Position numbers and translations under genes: made by a program | Notes under the pieces: model-generated | Seen by the model: the letters and a program-made list of their open reading frames with translations, nothing else | What the model was told of the DNA's origin: nothing | Database searches by the model: none | Source: Lyophyllum atratum | Taxonomy: Eukaryota > Basidiomycota > Agaricomycetes > Agaricales > Lyophyllaceae | Reading direction: 5' to 3' | Assembly (NCBI GenBank): GCA_014905825.1 | Contig: JACGCN010000019.1 | Span: 248,001-312,000, forward strand | Length of the DNA: 64,000 nt | Part shown: positions 54,989-64,000 of the stretch, piece after piece | Position numbering within the stretch: the first letter of the stretch is position 1 | Layout: each line of letters begins with the position of its first letter

Positions 54989-56257
54989 AAGTAATTAACC
55001 ATCTGTATTTGTTTCGTGTGGGGCTTCGTTACAGTTGTATCGATATTATTGGTGCGTCACAGAATGAAAACGAGCACCCCCGCCACAACTCATACTCTAG
55101 CTGCGATCACGTTCATTTTTGCATTGAACTTGATATACCAAGATATGCGTATGGTATGAAGGCTTGGATTCTGGACTTCTATCCACTGTGTATGGGCCGA
55201 TGTGGTGCGGCCACCGCAATTCCAATCATCCACGACCACCCGCTGTCACAGCTCGTAAGTACCCTAGCTGCGATCACGGCAGTCGAACCTCACACGGAAC
55301 ACCTCAGACACACGCGAGACACAGGCCATACCCAAGCCCAAGCATGGCACTCAAGTTCGAGGGTGGTGACACGAAACATCTCTTGAGTCGTTTAGGCTTT
55401 CATCTTCCCCCGCTGCCGTACTCTATAACGGCTACGAGTGAGTACTAGTGGAAGGTAGAGGCGATGCGCTGCGTGTGTGTTGCGCTCGAGTAGGAAATTC
55501 AAAATTTATATGGGAAGCTTGTGTCTATTTAGGTAGGAACGGTGTAGGAAGACGAGAGCCGTTTTTGGAGGTCCAGAAGCCTAATTCCGGTGCGTCGTCG
55601 TAAACCTATCCTGCATCCGCCGCGCCTACGTACCTCGATCCTGAGTCGAGCGCAAGTTGTCAGGCGTGGCGCGGAAACGATTGGTGACTTCTACCTTCAA
55701 GGAGGTCCGGCCATGGGGACCTTGCCCAGGAATACGGCATACGGATAGCCTTCTTGAAGTTGTCTGCCCGACATTGGATCCTGCCCGGTTTATCCTGATC
55801 CAGCCCAGAGTTGATTGATAACATAGGGTTATAGTAACTTGAAAGATTGGCTGGCCTGTGAACAGTGAAGATATTCGAGTGCCAAGTCGCTCGGCTTCCA
55901 GAGAACTAGGACTGTGGAAGCTGGGCGTCGCGTCAGCTACGCATCGACCGCTGGACCTGTTTTGAAGGTTATATGATTTAGGACATCTGAAATTCGACGT
56001 TACGGCTCTGTGGCATGCGCTTGCGAATCGGTTTGTGCCACAAAGATGTCGTCTGCTGAACGTTGGCCCTGGGGTTCTTCGAGGTATTCGAAAGTATCTA
56101 GTGTACCAACAGAGCCTTCGGTGGACTCATTCTCATCCTTGCTTGCTTGGGCTGCTGCGTATACCATCCTGCTAAGGAGAGCTGAACGTATATGACGAGA
56201 CACAACAGTTGTAGGTACTACAGAAATTCATATTAAGATATGAGGTCGAAATAATCA
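54989..56257. other. Intergenic region containing repeat copy A
   Basis: No gene is supported. 55081-55240 is a copy of an interspersed repeat also found inverted at 58276-58447 and 58458-58640. The rest, up to the 3' end of the F-box gene, shows nothing recognisable. Confidence 0.5.
55081..55240 (+). repeat. Interspersed repeat, copy A
   Basis: Begins cgccacaactcatactctag, then ctgcgatcacgttcat, and ends gcaattccaatcatccacg. The opposite-strand reading of 58276-58447 matches throughout. A short second start (ctagctgcgatcacg) appears at about 55268. Confidence 0.75.
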
Positions 56258-57974
56258 TCATTCATCATCATCATCCTCGTAGTACGTAGTAAAACGTGGG
56301 TCCCCATCGCACACAACATTCATGACAAACTTGCTCAATGCAGCCGCGCTCGATCGCTCGACATGGCGGCAGTTGTTGAGGACCAACTTCTCAAGAGCCA
56401 ACCCTGCCTCCTGCCTTGCCTTCAGACCGGCGATGAGGCTAGCCACACAGCTTTTCCCGAGCCCATCCTCAGGATAATTGCAGTCCTCATCGAAGATCCA
56501 ATGGGAGATCGTCAGTTCGCGCAAGGCCTCGAATGCGAAATGAGCAGCATGATCAAATTGACCAGGCGTGGCCAAGGAGCTGTCTGAAAACACCTTGAGA
56601 AAACCAGCACAGTCAGACCCGATTTGGAGCTCCTTGAGCCGAGTGAGGCCACGGAAGTGATTTATCCAGGTTGCTTTGGGTAAAGAGATACGCTCGACCA
56701 CCAGCATCTCCGTGTGTCCTAACGTCGGAAGTGCTTGAATAGTGTCCGCCACAATGTCGGAGACGGAATGCCCCGATGAGACGAAGCTCAAATGGAGTAG
56801 CAGTTGACATCTGCGTTTATGGACTGCGTGTCGGATAGTGCTATGGAATGTCTCAACAATGACCTCGCGCCGCTGAACTACCAGGGAATAGATTGGTTTT
56901 TGCGCCCTTCTTATCAGGTCATTGGCCAACCTCTGGGCCGAAGGGACGTTGACGATATGATGCTCTTTCATGACCACGACACTACACCTGACTATGACCT
57001 GAGTAGTCTCAGGGTAGGTGATATGATCTAGCAGGAAAACACATGTGGGAAGGCCGGATCCTATTTCGAGGTTGGCGAGGCGCGGGAGGTCGACGATGAT
57101 CGTGCAAGGGGTGGAGGTAACATCTGCCCAAGTGTAGCTTGTACCACATATGAAAGATTCAAGGCATGGCAGGTTTAAAAGGGCGAAAATGATGTGCTCG
57201 AGGGGCGGACCAATCGCACTTCGGACTTCAAGGGATTCAAGGTTCGTAAAGGGTAGGGCTCGCCAGTTCAAGATACCTGCCTCAACATGGAGGTGGGTGA
57301 GTCGTGGTGCTTGACCAGAAAGTAATTTATCTGGCAGCCTGTTCTCGGCCGCGAAGCCAGAGAAGGAGATTTCGAGGGTTTCTAGAAGCGGCGCAGGAGA
57401 ATCGAGAAGGCTGACAAGCTCGATAAAACTCTCCTTGCCAAGCTTCCCTTGATCGAGTGCAAGTTTGTTGATACGGGATAACTGGCTTATAGTGGCCTTG
57501 ACGACTGAGGCCTCCGTGCATGGTACACACAATAGTTTTCGCATTCTCCATGATTTGACAAATACAAGCATGATGATGAGAGGTGCCATTTTGGAACGCG
57601 CAAGCATTTCCTTTGCCCACTTCGGACGATGAAATGGTATATTGGTCCAGAGACTCGCACATTCCAACGCAACACGACGCCAATGCGTGCACACGTGAGA
57701 GACGCGGATCCAATCCAAGTTGGAATCGACCTCGACATTGTACTTGAACACAGCCACGAGAAGTTCCGGCGGAAGACGAGAAATGAGGCTCAGTTCGTCA
57801 TGGTATCGGTTCCAGGAACGGATTTCTTCGCGGATGCGTATATATGCAGCCTCCCGGATAGCAGTACTGCTAAAAGCGGTGGCTCTGCCAGCACCTTGGA
57901 TAGCTGAGGCAGAAACTTAGTTGTGAGCGTAATATTATTATTAGACGCTGACGTGGAAATATCGTACCATCCAT
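56258..57974 (-). CDS. F-box protein with leucine-rich-repeat-like body
   Basis: Exon 1 is only 7 nt (57974-57968, ATGGATG), followed by a 64-nt intron and a single long exon to the stop at 56258, giving 550 aa in phase. The F-box lies near residues 44-85: LISRLPPELLVAVFKY, DWIRVSHVCTHWRRVALECASLWTNI. This is the form abundant in Agaricomycete genomes. The rest contains irregular leucine-rich segments (LETLEISF, RLTHLHVEAG, NLESLEVRS, LKELQIGSD, LRELTISHW, LEKLVLNN) and ends in an acidic EDDDDE tail. It should serve as a substrate receptor of an SCF ubiquitin ligase. The target is unknown. The gene is bracketed by inverted copies of a short repeat. Confidence 0.85.
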
Positions 57975-58275
57975 GATGAATCGGACGAGAAAAATCGATC
58001 TATACCTTATCCGTGTCCGCGTGGGGATGCAGTCCGAATCGTCAGCAACAATTGCAAGTGGCAAGAACTTCATTTGCCACCAACCTCCGAAACAAATAAT
58101 CACAATCGGCAGCGTCACACGGCTGCGCCCGGGCCCAGCAATAACTTGTAACGAGATGCCATTCATGTACCCCGCTTCTTCATCACTTTGAGCAAGAGCT
58201 TCTCCTATAGACTAAGACATGCGTCAATCAAGCTTTACATATACGTCAAATTGACCATGCGTCAGACACATCGGT

Positions 58276-58447
58276 GGTAGTCGTGGGCGATTGGAATTGC
58301 GATGGCCGCAACAGATCGTCCCATGCACGATGGGCAGACGACGTCCAGAATCCAAGCCTTGATATCCATGCTATAGGCATACCTTGTTCGAATACCAAAT
58401 TCACGGCAAAATGAACGTGATCGCAGCTAGATTATGAGTTGTGGCGG
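58276..58447 (-). repeat. Interspersed repeat, copy B (inverted relative to copy A)
   Basis: The minus strand gives cgccacaactcataatctag, ctgcgatcacgttcattttg, gcctatagcatgg, aaggcttggattctggacg and gcaattccaatcgcccacgac, following copy A closely for about 170 bp. Confidence 0.75.
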
Positions 58448-58457
58448 TGGTCGTACG

Positions 58458-58640
58458 ACGTAGTCGTGGTACGACATCGCCGCATGCATACAGAATGCAA
58501 GCCTCCGTATCGATACTATAGGCATTATCTTGTCCAGAAATCAAATTCACTGCAAAACGAACGTGATCGCAGCTGGAGTATGGATTGCAGCGGCGGTGGT
58601 GGTCGTGAGCGACTGGAATGGCGATAACCGCCCCACATCG
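58458..58640 (-). repeat. Interspersed repeat, copy C (inverted, tandem with B)
   Basis: Shares with copy B the segments agctgcgatcacgttcgttt, gcctatagtatcgatac, aggcttgcattctg and, further right, attccagtcgctcacgacc. More diverged than A and B. Confidence 0.65.
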
Positions 58641-58979
58641 CCCGACGCACAATGCGAAACCCGAGCCTCCACATACTATATGACACAATTCGCATATCCC
58701 GTATCCCTCCCCTCGCAGAATGTCAATTTTCACTGAATAAATAGAGCCCTCGACATCGTTTATGAAGGTCCCATCTAGCAATACAGAACTCAGCTCGTAG
58801 TACCCCCAAACATCCACCTGCATCGCCGCGCCCCCCAGCGCCCCATCCATCACTTCTACCTCCTTCCAAAAACAAAATCGCGCCTGCTCCTGCTCGAGTT
58901 GGATCCAGATCCTCTCCATTGACAGATGACGCACGCCGAGGCGCCCAGATAAACCAACACAAGACCGACGCAGTGACCA

Positions 58980-60680
58980 CGACAGTGGTGGTTGACACCG
59001 GACAGACAGTCACCCAATAGATGTTTCCATCGGAAAACCCAAGACCCCCAAGAGTCAAGACGACAGAGAGACATGTCCCTCGGGTGGCTTGGCTTCGCTT
59101 GGCTTCCCCCCGCCATGGGCCTGGTGAGTTCCGAATGACGACAGTTGGGTGGAGAGATGTCGTAGTCAGCTGTTGTGTGCGCCAAGAATCAAGGACCAAG
59201 GAAAGGCAAGTAAAGCGGAGATGTCGAGTTTTCTTGAGGAGGAGGAACGCGCCGTAACACCAACCCCTGAGACGTAGCTCCCACTGTTGTCGTGGGCGGA
59301 TCGAGGTAGAGCCAAAGCGAAAGCCGCGCAGGTGCAGGTGATGCTTTTTCTCGGTTTCGGGAGGCCTAGGCGGAGGGATACTCATGGAAGAGACTATCAA
59401 TGGCGTGGATCTGTCGTTTCACTGTTCACACATATCAGATCGGGGGGGTATACATACCAATCTATATGGGCGAGACCGTTACGCACGCACCCTCAGACGC
59501 TTGAGTAAGAGCTAAGAAGGTTTGACGATCCATCGATCCAGGTGCAAGCTTCCGCAAACCCTCGTCCCTTCTTGGTGAATGCGTGCGATGGAACCCCAAG
59601 AGAACTTGTAACAGACATGTCTTGGCTTGCCTTCCCCCCCTCCCCACGCATTGCGCCCAGACAGACTGCAAAGACGCCGCGGTCAGGTGTTGCTCCCGAA
59701 AGTATGGCCTCTGCGCCAAGAACCAGGAACCAAAAACCAAGAACCAAGGAAAAAGGAAAAAAGAAAAAAGAAAAAGGACCAAGGGAACAGGCAAAAAGAC
59801 CAAGGAAAAGAGTAAGATGAGGCGAAGATGATGATGAGTTTTTCTCGTCATTCTCGTCACTGTCAGGTTGAAAGGGACACGCCACTGCCACGGCCCTATC
59901 CCCAAGAAATCGCTCAATGGAGAGCGAAAGCCGCATGATGACGTTGAAGAGATCGCAGGTGGTGCTTTTGAGGGAGGCGGGGTATACGAGTATGGGAGAC
60001 TATGGCAAGACCTTACATGTCGATGGGACCTGTCATTTTCACTCATCAGAACACGGGAGATAAGATTAACGGCCGATACGGAGGACGCACCCTTGCGCTT
60101 GAGTGAATAACAGTAATTAAACCAGCATACGACTACCCATATGCGAGCTTCCAGAAAGCCTCGTTGGACTTCTGCTACTACCTCATCCCCAAGAGATCGC
60201 TCCCGTACGAGTCATGGGCGGATCGATGAAAAGCAAAAGCAAAAGCGAAAGCCGCATATAATGACGTTGGAGGGAGTTTGATGGAGGCGGCGGTATACAG
60301 AGTATGGGGGACTATGGGAGACCTTACATGGCGCCTGTCATTTCAGACGCATCAGACATGGTAGATCAGATAGACGGCCGATACGGACGTACCTTTGCGC
60401 TTGGATAATATTAAGAGTAATTAAACCAGCATTTGACGATCCACATGTAAATGCAAGCTTCCATAAACCCTTGTTGGACTTGAGGCGGGCCTTGGACAGC
60501 GCTTGGCGGGACTGTGATGTGGTGCTCTGCTTGAAGCCGACGGGCGTACGGACGACGTACCCTTGCGCTTGGGTAACGGTGAGAGTAATTGAACCAGCAT
60601 GCGAGGATCCAGATGCGGATGCAAGCTGCAAGCTTCCGGAAACCCTTGTTGGATGCGAAACGGGGCTCCGAATCGGAATA
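58980..60680. repeat. Complex tandem repeat region, about 1.7 kb
   Basis: A core containing gcgcttg-g/agta, agtaattaaaccagcat, gacgatccac, gcaagcttcc and aaacccttgttggac occurs near 59499, 60095, 60398 and 60565. Larger blocks also recur. gaaagccgcat-atgacgttg is at 59926 and 60249. The cluster gacatgtc-ttggcttgccttcccccc with a purine-rich gccaagaacca-gga tract appears near 59070-59210 and again near 59617-59815. No transposon protein is encoded. The minus-strand open frame at 58723-59400 lies across the first block and has no recognisable domain, so I do not call it a gene. Confidence 0.7.
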
Positions 60681-61811
60681 AGAACGATTAGACGGTCGAG
60701 TGAACATGATGTGGTGCACTGCTCGAAGCCGACGGAAGGCTGACGGAAGGAGCTTGAAGGTAAGGAAGGGCGCGACTCGCGAGTGCAGCAAGGGGACGTC
60801 ACTATGCGTGTGGGTCCGTTATCTTCAAGCCTTGGCGCTATGAATATGCGTCAATGATGATGAGTTCGAGGGGCGGACTAACCATGAATGGGAGACCGTA
60901 CCTGTAACCTCCTTCTTTGTCGTCGCCCGACGCCGCTCGCGTACACAGCCATGCCCTCGACAGGTACATGTAAGTCCTTACTTAGCGTTTAGATCGTCCC
61001 GCCAGCCTCGGATGACGATTCTCTTGGGCAAGTCTTGGGGGTGGGGGATAAAGACCGTCCTAAACGCGCAGTTGCCCCATTTGCAGGCCCGACAGCGGAA
61101 ACCAGGTTCTATGAAACGGCTGATTATGATTTTGGGACATTAAATAACCCTGGGTGGGGGTTGTAACGCATCTTGTATATTTTGATCGGGTGAATTTAAT
61201 TGGTCATGGGTGATAGGATTTGAAGGGGAGAGTGGGCTGGGGAGCGAGATGGGTGCAGGGTCTGATTTGGGATGTGTGTGTTTCGGGGGCTGGGAGGTGA
61301 GTCGCGTCGTGGATGGAGAGGTTGGGAAAGACCGTTTCTGTTTGAGACTGTCAAAGTAGAAGAGCAAGAACGTAAAGTGGCGAGTGGAGAGGCATGCAGC
61401 CCTTGCGGCGTTCATGGATGAGGAACGGTGCCTGTAGCGTGCCTGATAAGGCTTTCTCACGCGAAGCGAAATTCATGCAAGAGGACAGCCCTTTCTTCTT
61501 CATGTTCATGTTACAGAGAGGACAGACTAGTGGTTGCTTGGTGACAATAGGAGGCACTGGGCATCGGACGGAGGTCTGGGAGCTCGGAGGTCTTGGCTGC
61601 TCCCCCCGCACGTGGCCGACAAATAACAGGCTCGGCATGATATAAAACGAATCCGCCCTCCCTGGCCGGCATTTCAGCATCGCATTTCCATTTCCCCTTT
61701 GCGTGCCGTGCGTCGTGTCAACGCTCTTTTCTTTTGACAACACCACCGCTGAGCCCTTTTCGCCATTCGCCCTTTCTACCACGTCGATCTCGCCGGAACG
61801 ACGACGTCATA
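60681..61811. other. Intergenic region and promoter of the antiporter gene
   Basis: No gene is supported. The open frame at 61351-61782 (minus) lacks domain content. The last 150 bp before the ATG at 61812 are pyrimidine-rich, as in a fungal 5' leader. Confidence 0.45.
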
Positions 61812-64000
61812 ATGGCGTTCAACCCAGTATGCCTCCCACGTCCACTGGCTGTTCTTGGAATACCCCACTGACACGGTCTTGACTAGTTTGAGGTGACCAT
61901 ACCGCACATCGCCTATGCATGTCTCGGAGGCTTCGTCGTGCTGGTGCGTCGAGTGACCCGCCCGCTCTGGCGAAATTTACGCTGACTGTCTACTCCACCT
62001 TTCAGTTCGGCATGTTCTCCCTGTTTCTACGAGAAAAGGTACGTGGAGCTTCTTTGATACCCCCCTACCGGGTGACCTGACAGCGCGTCGCAGTTGTACA
62101 TCGGTGAAGCGTGCTGGGCGTTCCTCTTCGGCGTCATCATCGGTGCGTCATACCCCCCTCCACTCACCGCCATGGAACTGACTCCTCCTGCACAGGCCCG
62201 TACGGCGCGGGCATCTTCGACCCGCACCACTGGGGCGGTGCCTCGGAAGAGGTCACGAACACCATCACCCTCGAATTCACGCGTGTAGTACTGGCGATAG
62301 GGGTCTTCGCCATCGGCGTCGAGCTGCCCAAGGCCTACATGGCCCGACACTGGAAGAGTCTCTTCTTCCTCCTCGTCCCCGTCATGACCTGGGTAAGTCC
62401 CACCACTCCCATATATATAGAAGTGTTCTCACTCGGACATAGGGCTGGTTCGTCTCCGCAGGCCTAATCTACGCCCTCATCCCCGGCCTCAACTTCCTCT
62501 CCAGCCTCGCCGTCGCCGCCTGCCTCACCCCCACGGACCCCATCCTCGCTGCGGCGGTCGTAGGCGGCAAGTGGGCCGACAAGCACGTCCCGGCGCATAT
62601 ACGGCACCTGTTGGCGGCGGAGAGCGGGTGCAACGACGGCGCGGCGTTTCCCTTCCTCTTCATCGCGCTCTACCTCCTCCTCGACGCCCCAGACACGGGC
62701 GCCGCCATCCGCGACTGGTTCCTCCTCCTCTGGCTCTGTACGTCTCTCTCTCTTCCAATGTATACGACCCAAAGTATTGATACATCTATACGGCAGACCA
62801 GGTGATCATGGGTATAGTAATCGGCGCCCTCCTCGGCCTCACCTTCCGCTACCTCATGAAATTCTGCCAACGGCACAACCTCATCGACCGGCACTCCTAC
62901 GTCGCGCAATACCTCTCCCTCGCCATGCTCACCATCGGCATCACCACCCTCCTCGGCTCCGACGACCTCCTCGCCGCCTTCGCCTGCGGCACCGCCTTCG
63001 CGTGGGACGGGTTTTTCAATCGCCAGACGGAAGAATCCGTATTCAGCTCGGTTATTGACCTCCTCTTCAACGTCGCGGCGTTTGTGTATGTGGGGGCGTG
63101 GATGCCGTTCGGGAGCTTTCAGGATGAGGAGTTGGGGTTGAGCGTGTGGAGGCTCGTCGTCATCGCCATCCTCGTCTTTCTCCTCCGCCGGCTCCCCGCC
63201 GTGGTGGCGCTGTACAAGTGGATACCCGATATCAAGACCTTCCGCGAAGCCATATTCAGCGGCCATTTCGGGCCCATCGGCATCGGTGCGTTCCCCCCCA
63301 GTTCACACCATCTCTCCATCACTAAACTAATCAAAAATCCCATCCACCCCCCATGTAGGCGCCGTATTCATCAGCACCCTCGCCAACGAGACCATCACCA
63401 AATCCACGCACGCTCGCCACACTTCCACCCCACAACTCTTACTCCTCGCACACTCCATCCAGCCCATCGTCGCCTTCATGGTCCTGTGCTCCATCCTCAT
63501 CCACGGCCTCTCCATCCCCTCCTTCTCCCTCGGACGCAGGGTCCACTCCGTCTCGAGAACGTGGTCGCGGCACGCGAGTATCAGCGGGGGCGCGCCGGAC
63601 TGGACTATGCAGGCGAGGAGGGTGGAGCGGGGCGCGGAGGATATTGTTATTAATCGGGATCTGGAGAGGGATTTGGAAAGGGGGGAGAGGGATTTGGAGA
63701 GGGGGGAGGTGGGGGCGCTGGGGGAGGTTGGGGAGGGGAAGGTGGTGGAGGGGAGGACGTTGACGTCGAGGGCGGGGACGTTGGAGAAGGATCGGGGGAG
63801 CTTTGCGTCGGAGAAGGAGATGAAGGAGTTGAGAGAGAAGGATGGGGAGCTTATGGAGGGAAGACCGGATACGCCGCCTGATGGGAGGGCGGGGGATGTG
63901 GAGTGGAGGGAGGGGAGGCATCATACTGTTATTGAACACCAGGACAGACCCGGGGAAGATGTACGTCCTCATTTCTCCCTGCTTTTTTACGAACACCCTC
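61812..64000 (+). CDS. NHA1: Plasma-membrane Na+/H+ antiporter (NHA1-type, CPA family), 3' end beyond the window
   Basis: Exon 1 is 15 nt (ATG to 61826), then FEVTIPHIAYACLGGFVVL, FGMFSLFLREK and LYIGEACWAFLFGVIIG on separate short exons. The membrane core follows: GPYGAGIFDP, EFTRVVLAIGVFAIGVELPK, AACLTPTDPILAAAVVGGKWA, AAESGCNDGAAFPFLF (the ion-binding ND pair), ITTLLGSDDLLAAFACGTAFAWDG, and GHFGPIGIGAVFISTLA after an intron at about 63286-63357. This order is that of fungal Nha1 antiporters, which export Na+ and K+ in exchange for protons. The cytoplasmic tail contains DLERGERDLERGE repeats. A probable splice donor (gtacgt) at about 63961 means the coding sequence continues to the right of the window. 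Confidence 0.92.

Larger units (their letters stand above)
57975..58722. other. Intergenic region containing repeat copies B and C
   Basis: Upstream of the F-box gene and largely filled by two inverted repeat copies. No gene is supported. Confidence 0.5.

Noticed and set aside
58723..59400. 225-codon minus-strand frame
   Set aside because: Lies across the tandem repeat block. Composition is irregular, there is no domain, and I see no splice-consistent extension.
61351..61782. 143-codon minus-strand frame with a C-x-x-C pair
   Set aside because: Overlaps the probable promoter and leader of the antiporter. A single CxxC is not a domain.

Overview
This window is nuclear DNA of a filamentous fungus, most likely an Agaricomycete basidiomycete. 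Nearly every gene is cut by short GT-AG introns of about 50-60 nt. The tRNAs carry introns, there are no operons, and the gene set is fungal: GUT2, SHO1, GDA1, a Pex30-type peroxin, a GCN4-like bZIP, an NHA1-type antiporter and an NRPS-like adenylate-forming reductase. I worked out exon-intron structures by hand from splice sites and family expectation, so single boundaries can be off by a few bases.

Layout. 0-2.4 kb: the tail of one gene and a full paralogue of a lineage-specific family, abutting a truncated Derlin pseudogene. 4.4-8.5 kb: an HAD sugar/polyol phosphatase and a sugar transporter with 20 exons, several of them micro-exons. 9.3-18.1 kb: a phenol-2-monooxygenase-like flavoprotein (minus) and an adenylation-carrier-reductase enzyme (plus), head to head across 2.6 kb that holds a probable P450 relic. 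Together these look like a small secondary-metabolite locus. 18.3 kb: tRNA-Glu. 20.4-25.4 kb: a small tail-anchored protein and a dysferlin-domain peroxin whose 3' end is repeated downstream as a minisatellite. 26-34 kb: a secreted GH127-like glycosidase, then GUT2 and SHO1 in divergent orientation. 34.5-38.5 kb: a bZIP factor whose far-upstream region has three GCN4-type half-sites beside a TATA box and small upstream ORFs. 39-48.6 kb: a membrane-protein relic, GDA1, a small membrane protein with a duplicated 3' end, and long degenerate repeats. 48.6-55 kb: a single-pass SH3 membrane protein, two near-identical tRNA-Pro genes and APC2. 55-61 kb: an F-box gene bracketed by an inverted repeat family, then large tandem repeats. 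61.8 kb to the end: an NHA1-type Na+/H+ antiporter running off the window.

Themes. Several genes concern osmotic, salt or polyol handling: a GPP/DOG-type phosphatase, GUT2, SHO1 and NHA1. SHO1 and GUT2 share one 548-bp intergenic region. The monooxygenase/reductase pair is the best candidate for an undescribed pathway. Two minus-strand genes have tandem duplications of their own 3' ends lying just downstream, which suggests a recurring local mechanism.
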